A DNA stretch of 64,000 nucleotides from Candidatus Brocadia sinica JPN1 (GCF_000949635.1 NZ_BAFN01000001.1:3779052-3843051); one strand, 5' to 3'; numbered from the stretch's first letter, positions 36,363 to 44,386 are shown. The notes: generated by a model from the sequence alone, not told the origin. A program made the numbers and translations.

Positions 36363-37781
36363 TTAATACACCCTCAAGAGATTGGTAGATCCCGGTTTCC
36401 AGACGGGGACGCCACCAGTGATGGCTAATGTTTCTCCCTCGCTAATATAACCGGCCTGCTTGGCGGCTTCGATACCCTTTTTCATCATGTCATCGGTGTT
36501 TTGCATAGATTCAGTAAGTATGGGGATGACGCCCCATACCAGTGCAAGTCTTCTGTAGGTATGGGGTGACGGCGTAACGGCAAGGATGAGCTGTTTTGGC
36601 CTATATTTGGAAACAAACCGTGCGGTACCTCCTGTTTGAGTGCAGGTAATAATGGCTTTTATATGAAGGTCGTCAGCGATCTGACAGGTCGCGCTGCTTA
36701 TAGCATCGGGAATTATGACAGGAGCACCAGGAGTCCGTTTTGCTTCAAAATCGGTTTTTCTCACTAATCCCGGCTCTACTTCTCTGGCAATTTTCGATAA
36801 CATACGTACAGACTCGATGGGATAGCGTCCTTTGGCCGTTTCTTCTGAGAGCATGACTGCATCGCTTCCATCGAAAATGGCGTTGGCTACGTCGGTAACT
36901 TCTGCACGGGTAGGTCTGTAATTGCTGATCATGGATTCTAGCATTTGTGTGGCGGTAATGACTGGTTTGCAATGGCTGTTGGCAATGCAAATGATCTTCT
37001 TTTGAACAAGAGGGATCCTTTCCAAGGGTATTTCTACTCCTAAGTCTCCCCTGGCGACCATAATGGCGTCTGCGGTTTTTATAATTTCCTCAAGATGATT
37101 GAGTGCTTCATGTTTCTCAATCTTGGCGATGACAGGTATATCTTTATTTTTCTCATGGATAAGTTCCTTAAGTTGTGAGATATCGTCCACGTTTTTAACA
37201 AAAGACAGTGCTACATAATCCACATCGTGCTCAATTCCAAAGTCGAGGTCTTTCTTGTCTTTTTCTGTAAGGGAAGGTATCGGTAGGCTTCTTGTTGGTA
37301 TGTTGATTCCCTTTCTGGCACTCAATATGCCTCCAACAATAACCTGACAAAGAATATTAGTTTTATCTTTATGAACGACCTTTAATTCAATCTCTCCATC
37401 ACAAAGTAAGATAGTATCTCCGGCAAAAACATGATCGGGTAAAAGCGGGTAGCTAACAGATGCTATCCGTTCATTTCCTTCCAAAACCTTATTTGTAAGT
37501 GTAAACAAGTCATTGGTTTTTACTGTAATGGATTCTTTATAGAACGTTCCTGTCCTGATTTTTGGGCCTGATAAATCCTGGATAATTGCAACTGGTCTTT
37601 TTAACTGTGTAGAAATGAGACGTATATTTTTAATATTATCTTCATGGTCTGATAATGCGCCATGAGAAAAATTTAACCTCGCAACATTCATGCCTGCATG
37701 TATCAGTTCCTCAATCATGGATGGGGAATTACAAGCGGGTCCAATAGTGCAAACAATCTTTGTCTTGGAGAGAGTATTCAT
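36363..37781 (-). CDS. pyk: Pyruvate kinase
   Basis: Last step of glycolysis, PEP + ADP to pyruvate + ATP. The 472-residue protein starts TLSKTKIVCTIGPACNSP and has MNVARLNFSHG, QDLSGPKIRTG, the catalytic IPVIAKIEKHEALNHL segment, AIMVARGDLGVEIP and KPVITATQMLESMI. The C-terminal regulatory domain (ISEGETLAITGGVPVWKPGSTNLLRVY) is complete. Single gene, convergent with the small membrane protein gene. Confidence 0.96.
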   Translation of the reverse strand: MNTLSKTKIVCTIGPACNSPSMIEELIHAGMNVARLNFSHGALSDHEDNIKNIRLISTQLKRPVAIIQDLSGPKIRTGTFYKESITVKTNDLFTLTNKVLEGNERIASVSYPLLPDHVFAGDTILLCDGEIELKVVHKDKTNILCQVIVGGILSARKGINIPTRSLPIPSLTEKDKKDLDFGIEHDVDYVALSFVKNVDDISQLKELIHEKNKDIPVIAKIEKHEALNHLEEIIKTADAIMVARGDLGVEIPLERIPLVQKKIICIANSHCKPVITATQMLESMISNYRPTRAEVTDVANAIFDGSDAVMLSEETAKGRYPIESVRMLSKIAREVEPGLVRKTDFEAKRTPGAPVIIPDAISSATCQIADDLHIKAIITCTQTGGTARFVSKYRPKQLILAVTPSPHTYRRLALVWGVIPILTESMQNTDDMMKKGIEAAKQAGYISEGETLAITGGVPVWKPGSTNLLRVY

Positions 37782-37875
37782 TATTTAAGTTGTATTTCTA
37801 AGGTTTTCTTTTTAACAGTACTCTTTTAGTTTTTCAGTCTTTTCGTAGAAAATTTTTCTGACAGTGCTTAATTTT

Positions 37876-38064
37876 ATGTCGTATCTATATTGTCCCTGAG
37901 TATAGAAACATATCAAAATTGGTAAAAATATACAAGAATCAAATTGTCTTGGATACTTCGAAATTATCGATAGAGTTTGGGAAGGCGAAAAAAAAGATAA
38001 AACACGCTAATACTTGGTTAAAAAAACCGAATTCAAAAACTTAATTTTATTGACATCATAAAAT
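37876..38064 (+). repeat. Degenerate copy of the right-end flank of the integrated element
   Basis: Aligning 37876-37955 with 48364-48442 without gaps gives about 70% identity by eye (both start ATGTCGTA and contain ACATATCAAAA). Both regions end about 160 bases later with the same 20-base block (TTTTATTGACATCATAAAAT; 38045-38064 and 48520-48539). The right copy supplies the -35 of tRNA-Glu. The left copy lies outside the integrase end, suggesting an older integration or a duplicated target. Confidence 0.6.
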
Positions 38065-38120
38065 GGATAATTTCTTAAATAACCGGTAGTAAATGACATA
38101 CACAAATTAACCTTGCCTCG

Positions 38121-38141
38121 TGTCGTACCTTCTCTGAACCT
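38121..38141 (+). other. Candidate attL core
   Basis: The 21-base block TGTCGTAC-C-TTCTCTGAACCT ends at the integrase stop codon and matches 48365-48385 except for one C/T difference. A short direct repeat touching the integrase 3' end and repeated at the other end of the phage-like gene block is the expected signature of att sites. Confidence 0.6.
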
Positions 38142-39304
38142 TACGCTTGCGCCGCCAAAGGTAAAACGGCCTTTTCACCCATGCCTAAAACATGGTCTGT
38201 TAGTGCCTGTACCGCTCTTTTCTTGCTATCAAGACCGGTATGTGAATATCGTTGCAACATACCCAAACTTGAATGCCCTGTCATACCTTGCACCACAACG
38301 GCGCCAACTCCAAGTTCACTTTGTAGTAAACTGCTAAAGGTATGTCTCAGGCCGTGAAACGTAAAATCACGGATGCCAATTGACTGAAACAGCAAACTAA
38401 ATCTGTGGCTATGTGCATTTGCAATACGCTTTGTGACCTCCCTGGTCTCAAATAGCCAGTCTTCCTGGCATCTTTCTTTGTACCGTAGCAACTCGCCAAT
38501 CAAATAAGCTGAAATCGGTATTGTTAATGCCTTTCCTGTCTTGCTCTGAACAAACGCTATTAGTCCTTTGGTAAAGTCAATATCCGTCCATTTTAAGCGT
38601 AATACCTCGTTTATCCTCATGCCTGTAAAGAGTCCCACCAGCACCATGAGACGATCTTTGCCTTGCAGTTTATCAAGCAATAAGCCTATTCCCTCGGAAG
38701 ATAACACCCGCTCATGTTTTTTTGGTATTTTCAACTTCTTAACCTCGCTGCATGGGTTCCTATCGATAACACCCGCTTTTATGGCCGTGTTAAACAGATG
38801 GGAAAATACAGTAATATTATCGTTTATACTGCCATCCGATACTTTATCTTTTTCCCTTCTATCAACCCGGAATTTCTCAATGATAAATGGAGTAATCTTA
38901 TCAAGCCGATAATCGCCCAGATGTTTTACCAAAATATTTATGTTTGCTCTTTTTGTATCCTGTGTACTTTCTTTAGCCCCTCTATATAATTCAAGGTATG
39001 TCTTGGAGTATTCCCCCAGAGTAGGAATGACTTTCTTCTTTGGCAGATTCAGCTTGCCCCGCTCACGGTCACCAATAAACATAGCCAGCCTTCTTTCTGC
39101 ATCCGCCCTGCTTCGTATATCTTTAAAGGTAAGGCTTTGCCATTTCTTTGTATCGTCAAAAAATTCAATTGCCCAATGACCGCAAACCCGGTATTGACCA
39201 TTGAGTTTATTAAGCGGCCTATCCCCAGGACAATGCTTTCCCTGTCTACCGTTACAAGGAATAGGCTTGCATTGTGGGAAATATTTACGAAATCGAACAG
39301 CCAT
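38141..39304 (-). CDS. int: Tyrosine-type site-specific integrase
   Basis: A 387-residue integrase. N-terminal Cys-rich stretch (residues 10-35), an arm/SAM-like core-binding domain (YLELYRGAKESTQDTKRANINIL), then the catalytic domain with the first Arg in TGMRINEVLRLKWTDID, HGLRHTFSS (HxxR) and the nucleophile Tyr in GHSSLGMLQRYSH. It ends at the candidate attL, the usual position. The ATG at 39303 is preceded by AAAGGACGG and by a hairpin with T-run at 39330-39375, so expression may be attenuated. Confidence 0.93.
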   Translation of the reverse strand: MAVRFRKYFPQCKPIPCNGRQGKHCPGDRPLNKLNGQYRVCGHWAIEFFDDTKKWQSLTFKDIRSRADAERRLAMFIGDRERGKLNLPKKKVIPTLGEYSKTYLELYRGAKESTQDTKRANINILVKHLGDYRLDKITPFIIEKFRVDRREKDKVSDGSINDNITVFSHLFNTAIKAGVIDRNPCSEVKKLKIPKKHERVLSSEGIGLLLDKLQGKDRLMVLVGLFTGMRINEVLRLKWTDIDFTKGLIAFVQSKTGKALTIPISAYLIGELLRYKERCQEDWLFETREVTKRIANAHSHRFSLLFQSIGIRDFTFHGLRHTFSSLLQSELGVGAVVVQGMTGHSSLGMLQRYSHTGLDSKKRAVQALTDHVLGMGEKAVLPLAAQA

Positions 39305-39329
39305 GTTTCACCGTCCTTTCAAATAAAAA

Positions 39330-39375
39330 AGGCAGTAGACCAAGTATGGGACAGCATACCCGGCCACTGCCTTTG
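39330..39375 (-). terminator. Hairpin terminator/attenuator in the integrase leader
   Basis: Read on the minus strand, AAAGGCAGT pairs with ACTGCCTTT across an inner GTATG/CATAC hairpin and is followed by a T-run, all about 25 bases before the integrase ATG. Either it ends the upstream transcript or it attenuates int. Confidence 0.65.
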
Positions 39376-39531
39376 ATTGCCTGATCTCTCAGGCATATAC
39401 CTATAAGCGTCTGTCCACGCTGGTATAATTTGAGTACGTACTAACGTATCTTTAAATTACTGTCAAGTCTTTTTATCTATTCCTTTTTCTTTTGACCTGT
39501 TTTAGTAAAATTGGTATTATCTAGTAAGAAT

Positions 39532-39735
39532 ATGACAGAGAAACAAAGGTCTAACCTTGCTAAATTCTTTTATGATATCGCAAAGATTGACTTTGCCGCT
39601 CTGGTAGTAGCTCAATTTACGAATCCTTTGAACATAAGACTTTGGACATTATTTTTAGGTATAATTTCAACCGCTATTCCACTTTTAATAGCATATAGCC
39701 TGGATAGAAAGGAAAAAGACAATGACAGGTCTTGA
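39532..39735 (+). CDS. Small membrane protein (DUF6722-like)
   Basis: A 67-residue protein from the ATG at 39532 (MTEKQRSNLAKFFYDIAKID) with two hydrophobic stretches (FAALVVAQF and LWTLFLGIISTAIPLLIAYSL) and a charged C-terminus. The MTEKQRxNLAKFFYDIAK start resembles DUF6722 proteins found in phage-like contexts. It is one of only two plus-strand genes in the element. Confidence 0.55.
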   Translation: MTEKQRSNLAKFFYDIAKIDFAALVVAQFTNPLNIRLWTLFLGIISTAIPLLIAYSLDRKEKDNDRS

Positions 39736-39823
39736 AATTGTATATCTTATAGTAATAGCATCGTGTCTGATTTTTTATGCCTGGTTTAAATACACTGAGA
39801 AGCATTCTAAGCATACGCATTAG
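39722..39823 (+). CDS. Very small transmembrane protein
   Basis: 33 codons (MTGLEIVYLIVIASCLIFYA followed by WFKYTEKHSKHTH). AAAGGA sits 8 bases upstream and it overlaps the end of the preceding gene by 14 bases. One transmembrane helix and a His-rich basic tail. Confidence 0.45.
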   Translation: MTGLEIVYLIVIASCLIFYAWFKYTEKHSKHTH

Positions 39824-39915
39824 TGCCACTGTAACCCCGTCCAGATCATCCAGCATATTGCTCTGGTTACCTCAAAGCCCATTATCCAAAATAAAAAATC
39901 ATTGAAATAGTTCAT
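39820..39915 (-). CDS. Very small hydrophobic protein coupled to the methylase gene
   Basis: 31 codons (MNYFNDFLFWIMGFEVTRAI...). Its ATG overlaps the dam-like stop as ATGA, the same coupling seen at other genes of this element. Rich in Trp and Phe. Overlaps the convergent tiny gene by 4 bases. Evidence is the coupling only. Confidence 0.35.
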   Translation of the reverse strand: MNYFNDFLFWIMGFEVTRAICWMIWTGLQWH

Positions 39916-40769
39916 TGGTTAAACTCCCGTTCAAAATTCGTCCAAAGGCATTCCACAGTCTTTGGCTTTGATTCCCCTGTTGATTTATGGCTACCCTTGA
40001 AGCTTGAATACTCATGCCGATGCCAGCCCCGGTACAATTCATCGTATAGGCTGTTCTGGTAGTGCGTGATCATTACTTTACCCTTTATGCCGTGAAGTAG
40101 CCCTGCAAGGGTACGGTGGTCATCCTGGCCAAAGGAATCCTTGCCGTAATAGTGTTCTGAATTCAGATAGGGGGGATCGCAATAAAACAGGGTAGTTTCT
40201 GAATCATACCGCTTGATACATTCGGCATAAGGCAGGTTCTCGATAGTAACGTTCCGTAGCCTTCTGGCTATATCGTCAAAGGTATCAATAGCCGTCCTGA
40301 AGCTCTGTGCTGGATTCCTGCCAGTGGTAGAAGGCACAGCAAAGCCACCCCGCTTCTGGTCACCTGAAAAGCATGTCCTGTTAAGATAAAACCACTGTGC
40401 GGATGCTTCCACAGGATCGCCAGGGATGCTGCATTGTTTCCACTGAGTCCTTAACTCTTGCCATAGGTTTCGGGAATAAGGCATATAGTCTAAAAGGTTA
40501 GTCAACATTTGGCATTTCCCCGGTTCCTGGATAATCTTGAAGAAGTTTACCAGGTGATTATCTATATCGTTGATTACTTCTACCTGGGAAGGTGTCTTGC
40601 TAAAGAGTAAATGTCCAGCCCCGCAAAAGGGTTCACAATAAAGTGTATGCTCCGGTATCTTTTCGGACAGCCAGCCAGCTAAAAGACCTTTACCGCCGAT
40701 CCTGGCTAGTGGTGAACGTAAGTTTTTTGTTGCTGATATTGTCATAGTTTTTTTCGATATGTTATACAC
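39912..40769 (-). CDS. D12-class N6-adenine DNA methyltransferase (Dam-like)
   Basis: A 285-residue MTase. SPLARIGGKGLLAGWL and YCEPFCGAGHLLF form the SAM-binding motif, DNHLVNFFKIIQ is a typical follow-up, and TLFYCDPPYL carries the catalytic DPPY. It methylates adenine N6, probably in a short site such as GATC. Start overlaps the stop of the Spo11-like gene by 8 bases, so the two are coupled. No cognate restriction enzyme is visible; protection from host or helper nucleases, or control of replication, are possible roles. Confidence 0.9.
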   Translation of the reverse strand: MYNISKKTMTISATKNLRSPLARIGGKGLLAGWLSEKIPEHTLYCEPFCGAGHLLFSKTPSQVEVINDIDNHLVNFFKIIQEPGKCQMLTNLLDYMPYSRNLWQELRTQWKQCSIPGDPVEASAQWFYLNRTCFSGDQKRGGFAVPSTTGRNPAQSFRTAIDTFDDIARRLRNVTIENLPYAECIKRYDSETTLFYCDPPYLNSEHYYGKDSFGQDDHRTLAGLLHGIKGKVMITHYQNSLYDELYRGWHRHEYSSFKGSHKSTGESKPKTVECLWTNFEREFNQ

Positions 40770-41664
40770 TATTTCCTACAAACTCAGATACTCTGTTTTT
40801 AAGATTGTTTAACAAGTCTAACTCGCCTTTATATTTTTCCACTTCACTGTTAAAAGCTTCAATATCAAGCTCGCCTTCGATAGCATCTTTAATTTTTGAT
40901 TCAAGAATGTCTGGCCGTAATGCGTCCAGTTCAACGGCAACCTCTCCGAAGGCCAAAACGTGTTTCTTCGCCCTTGTGTCTGTATATTTCAGAGCGTCTG
41001 GATTATGTGGCAGTTTATATGTATGAATGTCCTCTTGAATCAACGCAACCCTTTTAAACTCAATTCCACTAACTCCAAGTTCATCGCTTAAGGTAGTTTT
41101 CATCGCATCCAGCATTTCAACGCCCGAAGGGTCGAAGTCGCCAAAATATAAAACTAACGGCTGTTTGTCTTGTTTAACCGACAAACGCTCTCTGAAATCG
41201 TTTTGAAAACTAATTGAAGAAAACCCTTTGCAAACTACCACCGGAACACAATACCACCTGGCAACACGGGTAAAAATAGAGCTTAATGCGTCCTTCTCAA
41301 TCCATAACTCAGGGTATTTCTCTTGCGATTGCAGAAGATTCCGCTTATACCTGCTTAAAAAACAATCAAGCTCCTGAGTTACAAACTGGTCTTTATCACT
41401 AAAGCCTGTATTATCGTGAAAAACCCTTGTTCTATCTTCCATATCATCCCAGGAAATATAGCCGTTAATCCTTGCCCATTTCAAGCATTGAGAAAGCATA
41501 GTGTATTCACTTACTTTGTTTTCAATATATCCTTTACTTACGAATTGATAGTAAATTTGTCGCAGAGTTAGAGGTTTATAATCTGCAAGCTCGTCAAGAA
41601 TCTGTATAGCCTTGTTTAACTTGTCAAACTGCTTCTCCGTCCACTTCCATTCACGCCTTGCCAT
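40762..41664 (-). CDS. Spo11/TopoVI-A-like (Topo mini-A type) TOPRIM protein
   Basis: A 300-residue protein with two parts. Residues 35-60 (KPLTLRQIYYQFVSKGYI) match the winged-helix 5Y-CAP motif of TopoVI-A/Spo11, where RxxYY holds the DNA-cleaving Tyr. Residues 118-180 are a TOPRIM fold: ELWIEKDALSSIF (catalytic Glu), VVVCKGFSS and LVLYFGDFDPSGVEM (DxDxxG). No B (GHKL ATPase) subunit gene is near, as in the A-only 'mini-A' relatives found in mobile elements. It may nick or break DNA for replication or recombination. GGAGGG ribosome-binding site; overlaps the methylase gene. Confidence 0.78.
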   Translation of the reverse strand: MARREWKWTEKQFDKLNKAIQILDELADYKPLTLRQIYYQFVSKGYIENKVSEYTMLSQCLKWARINGYISWDDMEDRTRVFHDNTGFSDKDQFVTQELDCFLSRYKRNLLQSQEKYPELWIEKDALSSIFTRVARWYCVPVVVCKGFSSISFQNDFRERLSVKQDKQPLVLYFGDFDPSGVEMLDAMKTTLSDELGVSGIEFKRVALIQEDIHTYKLPHNPDALKYTDTRAKKHVLAFGEVAVELDALRPDILESKIKDAIEGELDIEAFNSEVEKYKGELDLLNNLKNRVSEFVGNSV

Positions 41665-41727
41665 ATTTTTATCTTCCCTCCTGAATATTACTAATAGGGG
41701 ATTTTATCGCTGTTATTGCTGTCATTG

Positions 41728-42081
41728 CTAAACTAAAGCCTCCGAATCGTTTTTAGATGCCAAAACCATATCGTGAGTTCTTTGTTTTCTGTAAAATTCC
41801 AGCCCTTTAAGACTAGGTTTTTGGTTTCCTATACCTTTTCGCTTAAGATTCGTTCCCATACGGTAAGAATGCAAATAATAAAGCCTGTCTTCAAAGAGTA
41901 ATTTCCCTGTACACTCTTTAACCTCTTGTCGTGTTTCCACACAATCAAGGCAATGTGCTTTAATACGTTTTGGAGGGGATAAGGACACGTCTTTTAACTT
42001 GCAAACTTTGCTTATGCAATCTACCGTTTTACAATTACTGCACCATCTACACTCCAACCTTATTGATCTCGCTGGTGTCAT
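41728..42081 (-). CDS. Cys-rich zinc-binding phage-type protein
   Basis: A 117-residue protein whose N-terminal two thirds hold about 9 cysteines (CRWCSNC, DCISKVCKL, HCLDCVE, ECTGK), suggesting two zinc-ribbon knots. Its ATG overlaps the stop of the HTH gene as ATGA. The pattern CxxC-x(n)-CxxC followed by 'YxLHSYRMG' is met in other phage and satellite proteins of unknown role. Confidence 0.65.
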   Translation of the reverse strand: MTPARSIRLECRWCSNCKTVDCISKVCKLKDVSLSPPKRIKAHCLDCVETRQEVKECTGKLLFEDRLYYLHSYRMGTNLKRKGIGNQKPSLKGLEFYRKQRTHDMVLASKNDSEALV

Positions 42082-42290
42082 GATTGTGCCTCCTGTCGGT
42101 TCTGGTTGATAAACGCTTCCAGGTCGGACAGTTTAAACCTGTTCAATCGCCCGATCTTTACCACCGGAATTGCCCTCCTCATAGTCATATCGTAAAGCGT
42201 GCTTTTTTGAATTCCTAAAAGCTTAGATGCTTCGTCCATACCCAACAACCGAAGTTCATTTCCCGTGTCCACAATTTTTAATTCTGACAT
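42078..42290 (-). CDS. Excisionase/AlpA-type helix-turn-helix protein
   Basis: A 70-residue MerR-like HTH_17 protein: LLGMDEASKLLGIQKSTLYDMTMRRAIPVVKIGRLNRFKLSDLEAFI. This is the standard fold of excisionases and AlpA regulators, which bend DNA at att sites or switch on satellite genes. GAATG start after GGAGGGCAAAG. Located mid-element and coupled to the Cys-rich gene. Confidence 0.88.
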   Translation of the reverse strand: MSELKIVDTGNELRLLGMDEASKLLGIQKSTLYDMTMRRAIPVVKIGRLNRFKLSDLEAFINQNRQEAQS

Positions 42291-42337
42291 TCTTTGCCCT
42301 CCATTGATTCGCTAAAAAGGATTTTTTCTTTATCCGC

Positions 42338-42532
42338 TTAGACTCCCGCCGTTACCACTAGGACGTTATCACCGTCCGAATAATGTTTTTCAAAGCAATC
42401 CTGGCACAGACAAACACATTGATCTTCCGGGATGCAGTAAAGTTTATTTGACGGTTTCAGCTCCTCGCATAGGTAACACACGAAATGGTTTTTGAAAAAC
42501 ACGATTTTACTTAAGTCTTTATCTTGCTTCAT
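42338..42532 (-). CDS. Small zinc-finger-like protein
   Basis: 64 residues with CYLCEE and CLCQDCFEKHY, i.e. two CxxC pairs that could bind one zinc. Its ATG overlaps the small terminase stop as ATGA. No named family. Confidence 0.6.
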   Translation of the reverse strand: MKQDKDLSKIVFFKNHFVCYLCEELKPSNKLYCIPEDQCVCLCQDCFEKHYSDGDNVLVVTAGV

Positions 42533-43011
42533 TTAGCACCCCCTGGTTTTTGGTTCCTCAATTTAACCCCCTGTAGAAAAAAGTCTAATTCGTCTGGTTC
42601 GTTCTTCTTTATCTCAATTCCCATCCTAGCTCGACTCTCAACGGATAGCCCCAATTGTTTTCCAGCTTCAATTAAGGTCTTTTGGAGTTCCCGTAAAGCG
42701 TTTACAGTCGGATTGATTTTAGGTAACCCTGAATCACTCATAAGCGTATATCCCTCAGCCCGCAACTTCTCACTGCACTTAATTAAGTGGGAATAACAGT
42801 CGCAGAATGCCGATAATAGCTCTACATCAAAGGACAGGTTTGCATCGGCCATAACCGCCGTAACACGCTCCCAGGTCTTTTTGCCGATATCATCCAACCA
42901 TGAAGGTGGTTCAGGCTTTGCCGTTACTTCGGGTAAATCAACGACCTCTTTTGCCCTGTCTTGACGATACGTCCCTTGCATCGCCTTCAATTTATCCGGT
43001 TTCCTACGCAT
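42529..43011 (-). CDS. terS: Phage terminase small subunit (P27 family)
   Basis: Start at ATG 43011 after TAGGAGG; a longer frame to 43059 lacks a site. The 160-residue protein has MRRKPDKLKAMQGTYRQDR, PEPPSWLDDIGKKTWERV, and SGLPKINPTVNALRELQKTLIEAGKQLGLS, the organisation of P27-type small terminases (N-terminal HTH-like, 'W' helix, 'NPxxxxLRxxxxxxxxxxxxLGLSP' tail). TerS recognises pac/cos DNA. With no large subunit here, it would have to act with a helper phage's TerL. Confidence 0.85.
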   Translation of the reverse strand: MRRKPDKLKAMQGTYRQDRAKEVVDLPEVTAKPEPPSWLDDIGKKTWERVTAVMADANLSFDVELLSAFCDCYSHLIKCSEKLRAEGYTLMSDSGLPKINPTVNALRELQKTLIEAGKQLGLSVESRARMGIEIKKNEPDELDFFLQGVKLRNQKPGGAK

Positions 43012-43114
43012 AAATCCTCCTACTAGAAAAAAGTTTGAAAACATTGGCAACGAATGCACACGACTGCAACACGCTACACAAGTCTAACCCTGTGGGGATT
43101 TTAGGGGGGTTAGG

Positions 43115-43207
43115 GGGGTGTCAACATGATGTCCCCTTTTGTCACAAAAAGATATGGTCTGCCAGAAATCTGACAAACCAGGGGTGTCAACATGATGTCC
43201 CCTTTTG
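43115..43207 (+). repeat. Two 27-bp direct repeats in a G-rich region before terS
   Basis: GGGGTGTCAACATGATGTCC followed by CCTTTTG occurs at 43115-43141 and 43181-43207, 66 bases apart, with no mismatch. Just upstream (43094-43119) are G4, G6 and G6 runs. Possible roles: regulatory site, packaging (pac/cos) site, or iterons. Confidence 0.75.
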
Positions 43208-43232
43208 CCCCACAAAGACTTAGAGCAATTTT

Positions 43233-43454
43233 TCACTGAGTTTTAACTACTCCCTTTTGGAGTATCTTTATCATAGCTTCGATAAATTTGGGCGAAAAGG
43301 TAACGCCTTTTTTCGTTGGCAAATAATTCCCATCGTCGCCCTGGAAGAATGTCCGAATATCGACATATTTACGCCCTTTGTATTCTTTTGCACTGATAAC
43401 AATTTTGTCCGTTTCGCTTTTGACGATCTCACCAAGCATTACGCCTTCCACCAC
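43233..43454 (-). CDS. PC4/YdbC-like ssDNA-binding protein
   Basis: A 73-residue protein starting at GTG 43454 (GGAGG six bases upstream). GEIVKSETDKIVISAKEYKGRKYVDIRTFF, then a GxxxPTKKGVTFSPKFI helix, is the transcriptional coactivator p15 (PC4) fold, which binds single-stranded DNA. In this context a role in replication or late transcription is likely. Confidence 0.82.
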   Translation of the reverse strand: MVEGVMLGEIVKSETDKIVISAKEYKGRKYVDIRTFFQGDDGNYLPTKKGVTFSPKFIEAMIKILQKGVVKTQ

Positions 43455-43474
43455 ATTTACCCTCCAAAAAGTTT

Positions 43475-43948
43475 TTAAGAGTTAACCAAGTAAGGTTTTA
43501 TTCGTTCCAAATACTCATGCTGTTTTCTCAAAAAATGGTATAGAAGTCCTTCGACCATATCCGCTACTAGTCCCGAATTGTCTGCAAAAAAAACGTGTAT
43601 CCCATATTTCGAACTCAATGCCTGCAAGCTTCCGACAACCGATGCCGCTGTGATTGCACTTCTCCACCCGCCTTTGTAAATATTCGTAAGTGATGATTCA
43701 ATAACCAAAGCTGAATACTCATATGCCCGCATACGTTGGATTTCATTCATGAATCTTTCACGGCCAACCCCCAACGATCCTAGCAAGTCTGATAAACTTT
43801 TACGCTCAATCGTCACCTTATCCGTAAAATGTTTCAAACTGTAATCCCCGGTTGAGAGTCCCATAACCTCCACTGTTGCGTTTTTAAACACCAAAGGGTT
43901 TTGTTCTCGTGTATCTTGGATAATGACCAAATCTGATTTTTTTATCAT
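43475..43948 (-). CDS. ERCC4-domain nuclease
   Basis: A 157-residue protein with the XPF/Mus81-type nuclease core: VIIQDTREQNPLVF, GLSTGDYSL, VTIERKSLSDLLGSL (ERKxxxD) and RERFMNEIQRMRAYEYSALVIE. Such phage nucleases cut branched or flap DNA. It follows the 129-residue gene by 29 bases and precedes the PC4 gene by 20, so these form one early operon with the primase. Confidence 0.88.
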   Translation of the reverse strand: MIKKSDLVIIQDTREQNPLVFKNATVEVMGLSTGDYSLKHFTDKVTIERKSLSDLLGSLGVGRERFMNEIQRMRAYEYSALVIESSLTNIYKGGWRSAITAASVVGSLQALSSKYGIHVFFADNSGLVADMVEGLLYHFLRKQHEYLERIKPYLVNS

Positions 43949-43977
43949 TTAGAGAAAATCAAAGTGCAAAAATGCTT

Positions 43978-44367
43978 TCAATTGCAATAGATAGATTTAT
44001 ATTTTTCAATCAGATCACACCTGCCAAGTTCTTTTAAGGTGGTGCATACGGATTGACCGCCCGGCTTCCAATAATGATATTTAGGATCACTATTGAAGGG
44101 GATGACCAGCACACCTGAGTAGGTAACATACGGTTTAGTCTGGTCTGGTTCACAATTCTCACCCATAATCGCCATTCGTTCGGATAGTTCATAACCTGTG
44201 ATTTGTGGTTCTTGTTGCTGTTTAGGTTCACCTATCGGTTTAATCTTGCCCTGCTGAGTTAACTTTGCCGCTTCTTTTTCTGCCTCTGACCTACACATAC
44301 CGCCATCAAATTGCATAATAGTCGCCCTTTCTTCATGAAAATCACGTTCAATTTCTGAAAAGCCCAC
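43978..44367 (-). CDS. Phage-type protein of unknown function
   Basis: 129 residues. The N-terminus has HEERATIMQFDGGMCRSEAEKEAAKL, a pattern (E-ERxxIMxFDGG-xRxxAE) repeatedly found in phage replication-module proteins; the C-terminus has KYHYWKPGGQSVCTTLKELG. Sits directly upstream of the ERCC4 nuclease gene. Confidence 0.6.
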   Translation of the reverse strand: MGFSEIERDFHEERATIMQFDGGMCRSEAEKEAAKLTQQGKIKPIGEPKQQQEPQITGYELSERMAIMGENCEPDQTKPYVTYSGVLVIPFNSDPKYHYWKPGGQSVCTTLKELGRCDLIEKYKSIYCN

Positions 44368-44386
44368 CTAGAAATGTTTCTAAACT

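Noticed and set aside
43035-43223. 62-codon plus-strand frame over the 27-bp repeats
   Set aside because: It merely translates the direct repeats twice (GCQHDVPFCxxK) and is antisense to the operon.
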